From positions 3,278,001 through 3,342,000 of the forward strand of contig NZ_OX216966.1 of the NCBI RefSeq assembly GCF_945605565.1: DNA of 64,000 bases, written 5' to 3'. The position numbers and the translations under genes are program-made. Positions 40,853 to 50,977 of this stretch are shown one piece after another. The stretch comes from Paenibacillus dendritiformis. GTDB lineage: Bacteria; Bacillota; Bacilli; Paenibacillales; Paenibacillaceae. The notes under the pieces are model-generated. The model was not told the origin of the DNA and did no database searches. It worked only from the letters and a program-made list of their open reading frames with translations. Numbering within the stretch: the first letter of the stretch is position 1; each line of letters opens with the position of its first letter.

Positions 40853-42564
40853 GTTTTCGCATGAGCAGACGCCAGTATGCGGACATGTACGGCCCGACGG
40901 TCGGCGATGCGGTCCGCTTGGCGGATACGGATTTGTTCATCGAGATCGAGAAGGACTTCACTCGATACGGGGATGAAGCGAAGTTCGGCGGCGGCAAGTC
41001 GATCCGCGACGGCATGGGCCAGCATCCGCTGATTACCCGCGATGAGGGCGCGATGGATCTGGTGATCACGAATGCGATTATCGTCGATTATACCGGCATC
41101 TATAAAGCCGATATCGGGATCCGCGACGGGAAAATCGCGGGCATCGGGAAGAGCGGCAATCCCCTCGTTATAGATGGGGTCGATCTGATTATCGGGGCGT
41201 GCACGGAAATTCTCGCCGCAGAGGGACTGATTGTGACGGCGGGGGGCATCGACACGCATGTTCATTTTATTAATCCGGCGCAGGTTGAGCATGCATTGGC
41301 CTCCGGCTTGACGACCTTGATCGGAGGCGGCACCGGCCCGGCGGAGGGCTCGAAGGCGACGACCTGCACCCCGGGGCAATGGAACATGCACCGGATGCTG
41401 GAAGCCTCCGAAGGGCTGCCTATCAATGTCGGCTTCCTGGGCAAGGGAAGCGGCGCAACCGAGGAGCCGATGGCCGAACAGATTCGTGCCGGAGCTATCG
41501 GCTTGAAGGTGCACGAGGATTGGGGAGCTACGGCGTCCGCCATCGATTATGCGCTGCGGGTCGCTGATAAATATGATGTTCAGGTTGCGCTCCACTCCGA
41601 TACGCTTAACGAGGGCGGGTTCGTGGAAGATACGATTGCCGCCATCCGCGGCCGAATCATTCACACGTATCATACCGAGGGCGCCGGCGGGGGTCATGCG
41701 CCGGACATGATCAAAATGGCCGGCCTCGCCAATGTGCTGCCGAGCTCGACCAATCCGACCCGCCCGTTCACGGTCAATACGGTGGACGAGCATCTGGATA
41801 TGCTGATGGTCTGCCACCATCTCGATCCGAGCGTACCGGAGGATGTGGCCTTTGCCGACTCCCGGATTCGCGCCGAGACGATTGCGGCGGAAGATATTTT
41901 GCATGATATGGGCGTATTCAGCATGGTCAGCTCCGATTCGCAGGCGATGGGCCGCGTCGGGGAAGTCGTCACGCGGACGTGGCAGACGGCGGACAAGATG
42001 AAGAAGCAGCGCGGCAAGCTGGCAGAGGATGCCGGCAAGGTAGGGGACAACTACCGGGTGAGACGGTATGTGGCGAAATATACGATTAACCCGGCACTGA
42101 CGCATGGCATCGCCGATTACGTCGGCTCAATTGAAGTCGGGAAAATGGCTGACCTGGTGATGTGGAATCCGGCCTTTTTCGGGGTAAAGCCGGATCTTGT
42201 GTTGAAGAACGGCTTCGTAGTCATGAGCTTGATGGGGGACGCCAACGCATCGATTCCGACGCCGCAGCCGTACAATTACCGCCCGATGTATGCCGCGGTA
42301 GGCAAGGCGGTTGGCCGCAGTGCGGTTACTTTTATGTCCCAGGCAGCCCTTGACGAGGATGTGCCCGGGAAGCTGGGCCTGAACAAGCTTGTCTTGCCGG
42401 TGCGCGGCATTCGCCGCATCACGAAGCGGGACATGGCCTTGAACGGAGAGACGCCGGACATTTTCGTCGATCCGCAGACCTATGAGGTGCGGGTGAATGG
42501 AGAGCTGCTGACTTGCGAGCCGGTGGATGTCGTGCCGATGGCGCAGCGGTATTTCCTGTTCTGA
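40849..42564 (+). CDS. ureC: Urease alpha (catalytic) subunit
   Basis: A 571-residue amidohydrolase with a two-nickel centre. Metal ligands are visible as the HVH of [12 protein letters not shown], the carbamylated K220 in [21 protein letters not shown], and [15 protein letters not shown]. The mobile flap carries the active-site Cys/His in [10 protein letters not shown]. Length and order match other bacterial UreC proteins. It overlaps ureB by four bases and precedes the accessory genes ureEFGD. Confidence 0.98.
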   Translation: MSFRMSRRQYADMYGPTVGDAVRLADTDLFIEIEKDFTRYGDEAKFGGGKSIRDGMGQHPLITRDEGAMDLVITNAIIVDYTGIYKADIGIRDGKIAGIGKSGNPLVIDGVDLIIGACTEILAAEGLIVTAGGIDTHVHFINPAQVEHALASGLTTLIGGGTGPAEGSKATTCTPGQWNMHRMLEASEGLPINVGFLGKGSGATEEPMAEQIRAGAIGLKVHEDWGATASAIDYALRVADKYDVQVALHSDTLNEGGFVEDTIAAIRGRIIHTYHTEGAGGGHAPDMIKMAGLANVLPSSTNPTRPFTVNTVDEHLDMLMVCHHLDPSVPEDVAFADSRIRAETIAAEDILHDMGVFSMVSSDSQAMGRVGEVVTRTWQTADKMKKQRGKLAEDAGKVGDNYRVRRYVAKYTINPALTHGIADYVGSIEVGKMADLVMWNPAFFGVKPDLVLKNGFVVMSLMGDANASIPTPQPYNYRPMYAAVGKAVGRSAVTFMSQAALDEDVPGKLGLNKLVLPVRGIRRITKRDMALNGETPDIFVDPQTYEVRVNGELLTCEPVDVVPMAQRYFLF

Positions 42565-42590
42565 TTCCATAATGATGATGAGGTGACTCT

Positions 42591-43043
42591 ATGATTATCG
42601 AACAAATCGCCGGACGTTTGGCTGAATTGAGCCCCGAGGAGCGGGGAGGCCGTCATATGGAAAAAGTATTTATGGCGAGCGAAGACATGTTGAAGACGAT
42701 TCAGCGGGTGACGACGGATCACGGCAACGAGATTGGCATCCGGCTTGCGCAGCGGACCGAGCTCAAGGACGGCGACATTCTGTATATGGATGACAAAAAT
42801 ATGATCGTGATCGAAGTGATGCCGGATGATGTGCTTGTCATTCAGCCGCGATCGATCCGGGAGATGGGCGAGATCGCCCATAAGCTGGGGAACCGCCATT
42901 TGCCGGCGCAGTTCGAGGGAGACGCGATGGTCGTCCAGTACGATTATCTGGTGGAGGATCAGCTGACCCAGGACGGAATTCCCTTTGCCCGCGAGAACAA
43001 GAAAATGAAGCAAGCGTTTCGCCATGTCGGACATAAGCACTAG
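42591..43043 (+). CDS. ureE: Urease nickel chaperone UreE
   Basis: A 150-residue metallochaperone that delivers Ni2+ for urease maturation. The N-terminal peptide-binding domain is followed by the metal domain with IEVMPDDVLVIQPRSIREMG and LGNRHLPAQFEGDAMVV, including the conserved His. The C-terminus is short and only moderately His-rich (FRHVGHKH), unlike the long His tail of Klebsiella. It overlaps ureF by 20 bp, so the two are coupled. Confidence 0.95.
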   Translation: MIIEQIAGRLAELSPEERGGRHMEKVFMASEDMLKTIQRVTTDHGNEIGIRLAQRTELKDGDILYMDDKNMIVIEVMPDDVLVIQPRSIREMGEIAHKLGNRHLPAQFEGDAMVVQYDYLVEDQLTQDGIPFARENKKMKQAFRHVGHKH

Positions 43044-43722
43044 CTCGCTGCTCACGCTGCTGCAGTGGTGCGATTCGAACTTCCCGTCGGGCGCGTTCAA
43101 TCATTCGTTCGGCCTCGAGACGTATATGCAGGCCGGCCAGGTGACAGGCAAGGCGTCGTTCAAGCTCTGGCTGGAGGCGTATGTGCTCGAGCAGTTGGTG
43201 TACAACGATCTGCTTGCTTGCCGCCTTGCCTATGAAGCGCTGGAGGCGAACGCGCTAGAGGAGATCTGGCGCCTGGATCGGCTGATGACGATCCAGTGCA
43301 TTCCGCGAGAGACGCGGGAAGGCATGCGCCGCATCGGAGAGAGAATGGTGAAGCTGGCAACCGAGCTGTACGACTCGCCAGCCCTGGCGCAATACAGCAA
43401 GCGGCTGAACGCAAAGGAATCGTTCGGGCATCCGGCGATAGCATTTGCCATGATGGCATTCCACGTCGGCGTCGAGAAGGGAACCGCCGTGCTGTCCTGT
43501 CTGTACTCGTCCGTATCCGGAATGGTCCAGAACGGGGTGCGGGCGATTCCGCTTGGCCAGACGGACGGGCAGAAGCTGCTCCGCGAGCTGCAGCCGCTGC
43601 TCGAGGAGGCCGCGCATCAGGTGCAGATGCTGACGATCGACGACCTGGGCGTCATCGCGCCCGGTCTGGAGTGTTCCCAGATGAGGCATGAGCAGCTTCA
43701 TATTCGGCTGTTCATGTCCTGA
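43024..43722 (+). CDS. ureF: Urease accessory protein UreF
   Basis: A 232-residue all-helical protein that, with UreD and UreG, loads nickel into apo-urease. Landmarks are LLQWCDSNFPSGAFNHSFGLE near the N-terminus (shown partly), RETREGMRRIGERM, and the C-terminal QKLLRELQPLLEEAAHQ. The start lies within the end of ureE. The family and role are clear from sequence and context. Confidence 0.94.
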   Translation: MSDISTSSLLTLLQWCDSNFPSGAFNHSFGLETYMQAGQVTGKASFKLWLEAYVLEQLVYNDLLACRLAYEALEANALEEIWRLDRLMTIQCIPRETREGMRRIGERMVKLATELYDSPALAQYSKRLNAKESFGHPAIAFAMMAFHVGVEKGTAVLSCLYSSVSGMVQNGVRAIPLGQTDGQKLLRELQPLLEEAAHQVQMLTIDDLGVIAPGLECSQMRHEQLHIRLFMS

Positions 43723-43768
43723 TGGGTGCCGGGCAGCTGAACAAATTGACCTAAGGAAGTGATGCAAG

Positions 43769-44380
43769 ATGAGTCTTATCAAAATCGGCGTAGGCGGCCC
43801 TGTCGGTGCAGGCAAAACGATGCTGGTCGAAAAGATCACCCGCAGAATGCACGGAAAATGCAGCATGGCCGTCATCACGAATGATATTTATACGAAGGAA
43901 GACGCGAAGATTCTGATGCGCACCGGCGTTCTGCCGGAGGACCGCATTATCGGGGTGGAGACGGGCGGCTGCCCGCATACCGCGATTCGGGAGGATGCAT
44001 CGATGAATTTCGCGGCGATCGATGAACTGTTGTCCCGCCATCCGGACCTGGAGATCATCTTCGTGGAGAGCGGCGGCGATAATCTGGCCGCGACGTTCAG
44101 CCCCGAGCTCGTCGACTTCTCCATCTATATTATTGACGTGGCCCAAGGGGAGAAGATTCCGCGCAAAGGCGGACAAGGCATGATTAAATCCGATTTGTTC
44201 ATTATTAACAAGACGGACCTGGCTCCTTATGTCGGCGCGGATCTGAAGGTGATGGAGGCGGACACGCTGACGTTCCGCGGCAATAAGCCGTATTTTTTCA
44301 CGAATCTGAAGGATGAGCAGGGGCTCGATGAAGTCGTCGCCTGGATTGAAAAACATGCCCTGCTGTCCGGCTTGGAGTAA
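43769..44380 (+). CDS. ureG: Urease accessory GTPase UreG
   Basis: A 203-residue SIMIBI GTPase that powers nickel insertion. The P-loop is [11 protein letters not shown], the metal-binding CPH motif occurs in [13 protein letters not shown], the switch contains FVESGGDNL, and [10 protein letters not shown] is the guanine-specificity motif. It starts after AAGGAAGTGATG and is followed immediately by ureD. Confidence 0.97.
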   Translation: MSLIKIGVGGPVGAGKTMLVEKITRRMHGKCSMAVITNDIYTKEDAKILMRTGVLPEDRIIGVETGGCPHTAIREDASMNFAAIDELLSRHPDLEIIFVESGGDNLAATFSPELVDFSIYIIDVAQGEKIPRKGGQGMIKSDLFIINKTDLAPYVGADLKVMEADTLTFRGNKPYFFTNLKDEQGLDEVVAWIEKHALLSGLE

Positions 44381-44381
44381 G

Positions 44382-45206
44382 ATGGCGTCCTGGACAGGCC
44401 AGCTGGAGCTGAAGATTGAACATCGGGGCGACCGTTCTGCCGCTTCCCGCCAATATCACCAGGGGGCCTACAAAATCGCCCGCCCCATCTACCCAGATCG
44501 AAGCGGGCAGGTGCATTATTACGTCATGAACCCGGGCGGCGGATACGTCGGCGGCGACCGGTACCGGATGGAACTGGAGCTCGGGGAAGGAGCGTCCTCA
44601 TTGATGACGACGCAGTCTTCCACCAAAATCTATCGCACGCCGAAGGAGCCGGTGTTCCAATTGACGCGCATCGCGCTGGAGGCAGGCAGCTATCTGGAGT
44701 GGCTGCCCGATTCGGTCATTGCCTACCGGGACTCCCGGTATCGACAGCAGACCGATATCCGGATGCACAGCAGCGCGGCACTAATTCTAGGAGAAATCGT
44801 AACCCCGGGCTGGTCCCCGGACGGAGAGCATTTCTCGTACGATGAGATTACGTTGAAGACGATGATTGAGATGGACGGGGTGCCCGTACTGTTCGATCAT
44901 CTGAGGCTTCGTCCCGGCGAGCAGCCGATTCACGGACTTGGCCGAATGGATGGGCATACCCATATCGGATCTCTGTACGTCGTCGGTCCGCTTGCGACCC
45001 GCGCGTTCATCGAGGAGCTGGCGGAGAAGCTCGATCTGAACCGGATGGAAGGCTGTATCGGGCTGTCGGAGCTCATTATTCCCGGCTTCGGCGTCCGCAT
45101 GCTGGGCAATTCGACACAGGCTATCGAGACGCTGTTCGGACGAATCGCCAATGCGGTGCGGGAGAGCTGGTTCGGTTGGGGGCCGATTTCTCTGCGCAAA
45201 TATTGA
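44382..45206 (+). CDS. ureD: Urease accessory protein UreD
   Basis: A 274-residue UreD/UreH scaffold protein that binds apo-urease and recruits UreF and UreG. Family blocks are VHYYVMNPGGGYVGGDRY, LMTTQSSTKIYRTP, and LEWLPDSVIAYRDSRY. The ATG at 44382 begins just after the ureG stop. The in-frame extension upstream overlaps ureG and lacks a ribosome site. Last gene of the operon, followed by a hairpin. Confidence 0.95.
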   Translation: MASWTGQLELKIEHRGDRSAASRQYHQGAYKIARPIYPDRSGQVHYYVMNPGGGYVGGDRYRMELELGEGASSLMTTQSSTKIYRTPKEPVFQLTRIALEAGSYLEWLPDSVIAYRDSRYRQQTDIRMHSSAALILGEIVTPGWSPDGEHFSYDEITLKTMIEMDGVPVLFDHLRLRPGEQPIHGLGRMDGHTHIGSLYVVGPLATRAFIEELAEKLDLNRMEGCIGLSELIIPGFGVRMLGNSTQAIETLFGRIANAVRESWFGWGPISLRKY

Positions 45207-45216
45207 TTCCTATTCC

Positions 45217-45252
45217 AGGCTGTTCCATGTACAATGTACAGAGGAGCAGCCT
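45217..45252 (+). terminator. Putative urease operon terminator
   Basis: AGGCTGTTC and GAGCAGCCT pair over nine positions with one wobble. The following tract TTCTTC is only partly T-rich. Confidence 0.5.
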
Positions 45253-45333
45253 TCTTCGTGTCGAGATAACCCGTCGGGTCAGGTGATTCTCTTCACATGG
45301 AAAGGATACATAGAGAAAGGTGGTACTGCTTCC

Positions 45334-45597
45334 ATGAAGCCATTGATCTGTACATCATGCCAGAAACCGTTGAATGCGTCGCAATGGAGCAGCGACGGAA
45401 AATATAAGTCTTGTCCGAGCTGCAGCACGCGCAACGGAACGGAACACGTATTTTTCCCATATCCCGACAGCTTCGGCACGACGCCAAAACGGGCTACGGC
45501 CGCCCACCCCGAGGGGCCGCAGAGCCACTGCACAAGCTGCCGCGGCACCGGGTCTTCCGCGGGCGAGCCGATTCTGTGCAGCGCCGTTGAGCGCTAG
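45334..45597 (+). CDS. Small zinc-ribbon-like protein
   Basis: An 87-residue hypothetical protein. Two CxxC knuckles near the start (LICTSCQKPL and YKSCPSCSTR) form a likely zinc ribbon. A third CxxC (HCTSCRGTG) occurs near residue 67. The ATG at 45334 follows GAAAGGTGG at about 12 bases, which is acceptable but not strong. The longer upstream frame overlaps ureD and is rejected. No family was recognised. The C-terminal half has low complexity. Confidence 0.55.
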   Translation: MKPLICTSCQKPLNASQWSSDGKYKSCPSCSTRNGTEHVFFPYPDSFGTTPKRATAAHPEGPQSHCTSCRGTGSSAGEPILCSAVER

Positions 45598-45867
45598 GGT
45601 GGTTCAAGCCCGCCGGGCGAGTGACCGGCACTGCTGCCGCCGCCATCGGCGTTGCTCCTTTTGGCCTTCTGCAACTGGATTCCTGCTCCGGTCCGCATGC
45701 AGAAGGCCGTCCAGGCGGGGGAGTTCTCTGTTCCGCGCCCCCATGCAATCTCCTCATCTCCCCGTCCTTTCCGCCAGCAAAAATTGTGGGTATCCATTTT
45801 CTATTCAAGTGTATGATTTGGTGTGCCTCCTCCCTTGAATTGGGGTCTTAAGGAGGAGGAAAATGAA

Positions 45868-46635
45868 ATGATAAATTGGGACATACTTGAAAATACAATA
45901 AAAGGAGACCGGAAATTGAGAAATTATATTATTTTCGGAGCAAGCAAAGGACTTGGAGATGCGTTCGTTAAGGGAGTACCTGAACGCGGGGACCAAGTAT
46001 GGATTGTATCTCGAAGCAGGCCGGACAGCATGGATTTGGTTGACGGCGTTCAAAGACACTGGATTTCAGCGGACTTATCACAGCCGGATGCGAGCAGGAT
46101 TGTGGCAGAGGCATTGCGGGGCGAGACGATAGATATACTTATATATAATGTTGGCATATGGGAAAAAGAAGGCTTCGAGGATCACTATAGCTTCGATCGG
46201 GATGAGCCGGCTGATATCGCCAATATTATTCAAGTCAATATAACCTCGACGATCATATGCATTCAAGCGCTGCTGCCGCATCTTAGACGGTCGCAAGCCG
46301 GCAAAATTATTGTTATCGGGTCGACTGCCGGCCTGGATCATACCAATAATCCTCAGGTATCCTTTGTCGCCTCCAAATTCGGCTTGCGCGGCATAACCCA
46401 TGCCTTGCGGGAACATGTTCGTAAAGACGGCATTGCCGTCACATGCATCAATCCGGGGGAGCTTGCCACGGAAATCCCCTATGAAGAAGGCGTCGAAAAG
46501 GCGATTGCCGAATACGATGGCACACGGATTCCGGTCCAAGACATCGTTGCTTTAGTAAAGTGTATCGTAAGTCTGTCCAAAGTGGCTTGCATCAAAGAAA
46601 TTCACGTTCCCGCCATGACTGATTTGAACGCTTGA
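45868..46635 (+). CDS. Short-chain dehydrogenase/reductase with Phe at the catalytic Tyr position
   Basis: A 255-residue Rossmann protein. The cofactor motif IIFGASKGLGDAF, YNVG (NAG-like) and GSTAGL (catalytic Ser) are present. The YxxxK site reads FVASK, with F166 in place of Tyr before K170. Classical dehydrogenase chemistry is therefore doubtful. Two starts are possible: the ATG at 45868 after AAGGAGGAGG, or the TTG at 45916 after AAAGGAG, which would begin exactly at the first beta strand. The ATG is chosen for its stronger site. Base composition is more AT-rich than its neighbours, which hints at acquisition. Confidence 0.85.
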   Translation: MINWDILENTIKGDRKLRNYIIFGASKGLGDAFVKGVPERGDQVWIVSRSRPDSMDLVDGVQRHWISADLSQPDASRIVAEALRGETIDILIYNVGIWEKEGFEDHYSFDRDEPADIANIIQVNITSTIICIQALLPHLRRSQAGKIIVIGSTAGLDHTNNPQVSFVASKFGLRGITHALREHVRKDGIAVTCINPGELATEIPYEEGVEKAIAEYDGTRIPVQDIVALVKCIVSLSKVACIKEIHVPAMTDLNA

Positions 46636-46698
46636 CATCATAGGCGTGGCGTGCACCGGATCAGCGGCGCATATGAACAATAAGGAAGGGGGAAGACG

Positions 46699-46995
46699 AT
46701 GATTGTGCATATGACGACGTTCTATGTCAAGCCGGGAACGGCGAACGACTTCGAGAGCAGCTTTCGCGAGGCGTCGGCGATTTTGTCGGAGCGGCCGGGA
46801 TATCTGAAGCACGAGCTTCATAAATGTGTGGAGGTTGAGGATAAGTACATTATGATCGTCCAGTGGAATTCGTTCAAGGATCATATGCCTGGCTTTACGG
46901 CATCGGAATCCTACCTCGAGTGGAGCATTCTCCTGCAGCCCTTTTTTGAGCGTCCTCCCGTCTCGGAGCATTATGTCGGTATTAGAGTGAAATGA
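46699..46995 (+). CDS. Antibiotic-biosynthesis-monooxygenase (ABM) domain protein
   Basis: A 98-residue ferredoxin-like dimeric alpha/beta barrel. Typical features are MIVHMTTFYVKPGTANDFE, the PGYLKHELHKCVE segment and the W of IVQWNSFKDH. Members include heme-degrading and quinol monooxygenases and many uncharacterised Firmicute proteins. No heme-ligand pattern of IsdG (N..W..H) can be confirmed. GGAAGGGGGAAG precedes the ATG. It follows the SDR gene by 63 bp and may be cotranscribed with it. Confidence 0.85.
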   Translation: MIVHMTTFYVKPGTANDFESSFREASAILSERPGYLKHELHKCVEVEDKYIMIVQWNSFKDHMPGFTASESYLEWSILLQPFFERPPVSEHYVGIRVK

Positions 46996-47134
46996 GTCGG
47001 CCGGACGACGGATGCGACATAAGATCGTGCGCTGCGGAGACTATGGATGCCACTGCGGCGATGATTAACGGCAGGCTTGTTCCCGGCTGAGCGACGGGGA
47101 GAGGCCTGTTTGTTATTCAAAGGCGATTCCGGCG

Positions 47135-47163
47135 TTGACAACTGGAGCGGCATCGGTTATATT
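47135..47163 (+). promoter_or_regulatory. Sigma-A promoter upstream of the GH8 gene
   Basis: A perfect TTGACA at 47135-47140 and TATATT at 47158-47163, spaced by 17 bp, about 300 bp before the GH8 start. This would give a long untranslated leader within the 469-bp spacer 46996-47464. Confidence 0.75.
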
Positions 47164-47290
47164 CGAATTGTTTAATCGCTTTAACTTTGTAGGATGAGCC
47201 ATCTTTTTATGGAGGAAGGGAGTTGATGCGGAGAAGGCATAGGATGTTGCGAAGATGAACGGTCATCAGGCAGTGGTCTTCATTTAACTT

Positions 47291-47304
47291 TGTAATCGCT
47301 TTCT
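47291..47304 (+). promoter_or_regulatory. Catabolite response element (cre)-like site
   Basis: TGTAATCGCTTTCT matches 13 of 14 positions of TGWAARCGYTWNCW. A weaker related word (TTTAATCGCTTTAA) is near 47170, just after the promoter. CcpA control would suit the following polysaccharide-degrading enzyme. Confidence 0.5.
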
Positions 47305-47464
47305 TCGAGCTTGGAAATGTTCCGTGAGGCGAGCAAGCCGAACACGCGTTGGAGGAGAGCTTCTGTACATAATAGATTGCATCAATTACGAGGTTACGGA
47401 TATGTATTCGCCTTGCTCCCGCATGGAATCGCAAGTCAATTCGATATGGAATGAGGGGAAGAGC

Positions 47465-48862
47465 ATGCAGACGAGATTAAGGAGGCCAGGCAGCGCGTTG
47501 AAACGGACGATGGCGCTGCTTGTGGCCTGTTGTATGATGCTGCCGGTCCAATTATGGGGGACGGCGGCTGCCGGCGCAAAGTCGGAGGTTCAGAAGGCAG
47601 GCGGACCGCAGCGGCCGTTCCCGCAGCATGCCGCTTATGCGAGCGGCACGATTAAGCCGAACCATGTATCGCAGGCGGCGATGGATAAGGAAGTGGGGCT
47701 GCTGTATGACGAATGGAAGAAGAAGTACCTCAAGCAAAATAAATACGCGGCCGATCAATATTATGTCTGGTATAACGACGGCGGATGGAACGGAGAGGCG
47801 ATCACCGTCTCCGAAGCGCACGGGTATGGCATGATGATTACCGCTTTGATGGCGGGGCATGACCCTGATGCGAAGAAGCTGTTCGACGGCATGTATCGTT
47901 ACTTCCGCGCCCATCCGAGCGAGATCAATAAGGACCTGATGGCATGGCAGCAGTCCGATACGAATGGCGCGATTATCGATTCGAACGGAGCGAATTCCGC
48001 GACTGACGGGGATATGGATATTGCGTATGCGCTGCTGCTGGCCGACAAGCAATGGGGCAGTAATGGGGCGATCAATTATTTGGCCGAGGGGAAAAAGATC
48101 ATCAACGCGATCATGAAGAGCGAGGTGCATCCGACGGAATATCATCTGCAGTTGGGTGATTGGGTGCAGGCCTACGACAGCGATCCGGATTATAAGCGGG
48201 CGACCCGGCCATCGGACTTCATGCTGCAGCATATGAAGGAGTTCCAGGCGGCGACAGGGGATGCGCGCTGGGGCAAGGTCGTTGACAATACGTACGGCAT
48301 TATTCAACAAGTATACAAGAACTTCAGCCCGAAGACGGGGCTGCTGCCGGACTTCCTGTACAAGGACGAGACAGACGGGCAGTTCAAGCCGGTCAGCTAT
48401 CGGAAGTGGAATACCGATGACGGCTATTTCCTCGAATCCGAGCTGGACGGAGAGTATAATTACAACTCCTGCCGGACGCCATGGCGCATCGCCACCGATT
48501 ATATGGTGACGGGGGATAAGCGGGCTACGGCCCAGCTCTCCGCGCTGAATGCGTTCATTCGGAGCAACCATGATACGCCGGGGAGCATCTGGTCCGGCTA
48601 CAAGCTGGACGGATCGGAGCGGCTGAGCGAATGGAACGGCGGTCTCGACTTCACGGCGCCATTCATGGTCAGTGCGATGATCGACGCTTCGAATCAGCAA
48701 TGGCTGAATGATCTGTGGGATTATCACACCGATGCGGCCAACCCGACGGCCCAGGAATGGAAATATTATTACGGCAACACGATCCGCCTGCTGAGCATGA
48801 TCGTCGTGTCCGGCAACTGGTGGTCCCCAAGCGCGACGGCAGCCGGGGCGGCAGCGTCCTGA
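47465..48862 (+). CDS. Secreted GH8 endoglucanase/chitosanase
   Basis: A 465-residue secreted glycosidase. The N-terminal signal peptide has a basic start (MQTRLRRPGSALKR) and hydrophobic core (MALLVACCMMLPVQLWG), with cleavage likely near AAAGA at residues 33-37. The GH8 (alpha/alpha)6 barrel has the catalytic acid E117 in TVSEAHGYGM and the acidic ATDGDMDIAYALL block (D181, D183, D185). It cuts beta-1,4 bonds in cellulose, lichenan, xylan or chitosan; which one is not shown. The ATG at 47465 is the best start because the signal peptide begins there. Promoter and cre-like site lie upstream. Confidence 0.92.
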   Translation: MQTRLRRPGSALKRTMALLVACCMMLPVQLWGTAAAGAKSEVQKAGGPQRPFPQHAAYASGTIKPNHVSQAAMDKEVGLLYDEWKKKYLKQNKYAADQYYVWYNDGGWNGEAITVSEAHGYGMMITALMAGHDPDAKKLFDGMYRYFRAHPSEINKDLMAWQQSDTNGAIIDSNGANSATDGDMDIAYALLLADKQWGSNGAINYLAEGKKIINAIMKSEVHPTEYHLQLGDWVQAYDSDPDYKRATRPSDFMLQHMKEFQAATGDARWGKVVDNTYGIIQQVYKNFSPKTGLLPDFLYKDETDGQFKPVSYRKWNTDDGYFLESELDGEYNYNSCRTPWRIATDYMVTGDKRATAQLSALNAFIRSNHDTPGSIWSGYKLDGSERLSEWNGGLDFTAPFMVSAMIDASNQQWLNDLWDYHTDAANPTAQEWKYYYGNTIRLLSMIVVSGNWWSPSATAAGAAAS

Positions 48863-48917
48863 ACGAAGCCTGAAACGTAGCTGGCGCTCCGCAAGCCTGC
48901 AGAGCAAGCCATCGCAG

Positions 48918-48965
48918 AAGCCCAACCGGTTCGTTCTTCAGAGAATGGAGCGTCAGGTTGGGCTT
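48918..48965 (+). terminator. Terminator after the GH8 gene
   Basis: AAGCCCAACC (48918-48927) pairs perfectly with GGTTGGGCTT (48956-48965). The short loop region also can fold. Confidence 0.65.
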
Positions 48966-49104
48966 GTTCCATGCGCCGACTGGGTCAAGGCGAAGGGCGG
49001 GTGGCGCGCCTGCAATAGTTTTCCTTCATTAGGCGTAGTAATTGGGACGGGTTGTTCAGTATAATGGAGGGGTAAGACTACCTTCTGAAAGGTTGTGTAA
49101 TAGC

Positions 49105-50799
49105 ATGACATTTAGCGAGTATCGTTACGAGCGACCCGATATCGCAGCGATCGGCAAGCAGTTCAAGGAGCATCTGCAGGCATTCAATGCGGCGGAGAGC
49201 TTTGAAGAACAGGATCGGGCCATGGAGGCCATCAACAAGCTGCGCAGCGTGTTCGATACCCAGAGTCAGCTCGTCTCCATCCGCCACTCCATCGACACGA
49301 ATGATGAGTTCTACAAGGCGGAGCAGGATTATATGGACGAGATCACGCCGATGTTCCAGGAATACATAACAGATTACTACAAGGCATTGATCGGCTCGAA
49401 ATTCCGGGCCGAGCTGGAACAGAAATGGGGCAGCCAATTGTTCCAATTGGCGGAGCTGTCGGTGAAGACGTTCCATCCGGACATCATTGAAGATCTGCAG
49501 CAGGAGAACAAGCTGGCGACAGAATATAACAAGCTGATCGCATCGGCCAAGATTCCATTCGAGGGCGAGGAGCGCACGCTGGCGCAGTTGATGCCGTTCG
49601 AGCAGTCGCCGGATCGGGACATGAGACGGCGCGCGTCCACAGCGCGTTATCAGTTCATGGCAGAGCATGAGGCGGAGTTCGACCGGATCTATGACGAGCT
49701 GGTCAAGGTGCGCACGAAGATGGCGAGAAAGCTGGGCTTCTCCAACTTCGTGGAGCTTGGTTATGCGCGGATGTGCCGCACCGATTATAACGCCGAGATG
49801 GTCGCTAACTTCCGCAAGCAGGTGCTGGATGAGATCGTGCCGATAGCGACCAAGCTGCGTGAGCGCCAACGCAACCGGATCGGCGTCGACACGCTTCACT
49901 TCTATGACGAAAGCCTCAGCTTCAAGACGGGGAATGCGACGCCGAAGGGCGATCCGGACTGGATTATCGCGAACGGCAAGAAGATGTATGCGGAATTGTC
50001 GCCGGAGATGAACGAATTCTTCACGTTCATGATTGACAACGGACTGATGGATCTGGTCAGCAAAAAGGGCAAGCAGAGCGGAGGCTACTGCACCTATTTG
50101 AGCGAATACGGGGCGCCGTTCATTTTCTCCAACTTCAATGGCACTTCGGGCGACATTGATGTGTTGACTCACGAAGCCGGGCATGCGTTCCAAGTCTATG
50201 AGAGCAGACATTTAAAAGTACCGGAATACCATTTCCCAACATTTGAAGCGGCCGAGATTCATTCCATGAGCATGGAGTTCTTCACATGGCCGTGGATGAA
50301 CCTGTTCTTCGAAGAGGAGACGGAGAAGTATAAATTCGATCATTTGTCATCGGGACTGCTCTTCCTGCCGTACGGCGTATCGGTCGATGAGTTCCAGCAT
50401 TTCGTCTACGCCAATCCGGACGCGACGCCGGCGGAGCGCAAGGCGGCTTGGCGCGATATTGAGCGCAAATATTTGCCTCACCGCAATTACGAAGGCATCG
50501 ATTACTTGGAGCGCGGCGGATTCTGGCATAAGCAAGGTCATATTTTCCAGATGCCGTTCTACTATATTGATTACACGCTGGCCCAAATCTGCGCCTTCCA
50601 GTTCTGGAAGCGCATGAATGAAGATTACAAGGCGGCATGGGCCGATTATTTGAAGTTATGCCAAACTGGCGGCAGCCAGTCCTTCACTGAACTCGTCGCC
50701 GTAGCCGGCCTTATCTCACCGTTCGAGGACGGATGCGTGGCTTCGGTCATCGGCGTTATCGAGCAATGGCTGAACGAAGTGGATGATACGAAGCTGTAA
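49105..50799 (+). CDS. M3-family oligoendopeptidase
   Basis: A 564-residue zinc peptidase that trims short peptides in the cytosol. The zinc motif is HEAGH at residues 356-360 (DVLTHEAGHAFQVYESR), and the third ligand Glu lies in FEAAEIHSMSMEFF. Other family blocks are RMCRTDYNAEMVANFRKQV and WHKQGHIFQMPFYYIDY. The ATG at 49105 follows AAAGG. A TATAAT lies at 49060-49065 with a poor -35. It is followed by a perfect hairpin terminator. Confidence 0.94.
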   Translation: MTFSEYRYERPDIAAIGKQFKEHLQAFNAAESFEEQDRAMEAINKLRSVFDTQSQLVSIRHSIDTNDEFYKAEQDYMDEITPMFQEYITDYYKALIGSKFRAELEQKWGSQLFQLAELSVKTFHPDIIEDLQQENKLATEYNKLIASAKIPFEGEERTLAQLMPFEQSPDRDMRRRASTARYQFMAEHEAEFDRIYDELVKVRTKMARKLGFSNFVELGYARMCRTDYNAEMVANFRKQVLDEIVPIATKLRERQRNRIGVDTLHFYDESLSFKTGNATPKGDPDWIIANGKKMYAELSPEMNEFFTFMIDNGLMDLVSKKGKQSGGYCTYLSEYGAPFIFSNFNGTSGDIDVLTHEAGHAFQVYESRHLKVPEYHFPTFEAAEIHSMSMEFFTWPWMNLFFEEETEKYKFDHLSSGLLFLPYGVSVDEFQHFVYANPDATPAERKAAWRDIERKYLPHRNYEGIDYLERGGFWHKQGHIFQMPFYYIDYTLAQICAFQFWKRMNEDYKAAWADYLKLCQTGGSQSFTELVAVAGLISPFEDGCVASVIGVIEQWLNEVDDTKL

Positions 50800-50830
50800 G
50801 CCCGGGACAATGAAAGATCCGCGGGTACGG

Positions 50831-50864
50831 AAGACCACATGTGCGAAGGGCGCATGTGGTCTTT
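50831..50864 (+). terminator. Terminator of the oligopeptidase gene
   Basis: AAGACCACATGTGCG and CGCATGTGGTCTT form a long stem ending in TTT. Confidence 0.85.
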
Positions 50865-50977
50865 GCATGTTATAGGAGGGGAGCAGTTGGAACTGCCGCA
50901 ATGGTGTCGATTTGAACAATGGTATATAATGTGATCGATTCTTAGTGCAGATAAGGCGATTGCAGGGAGGTCGTGAA

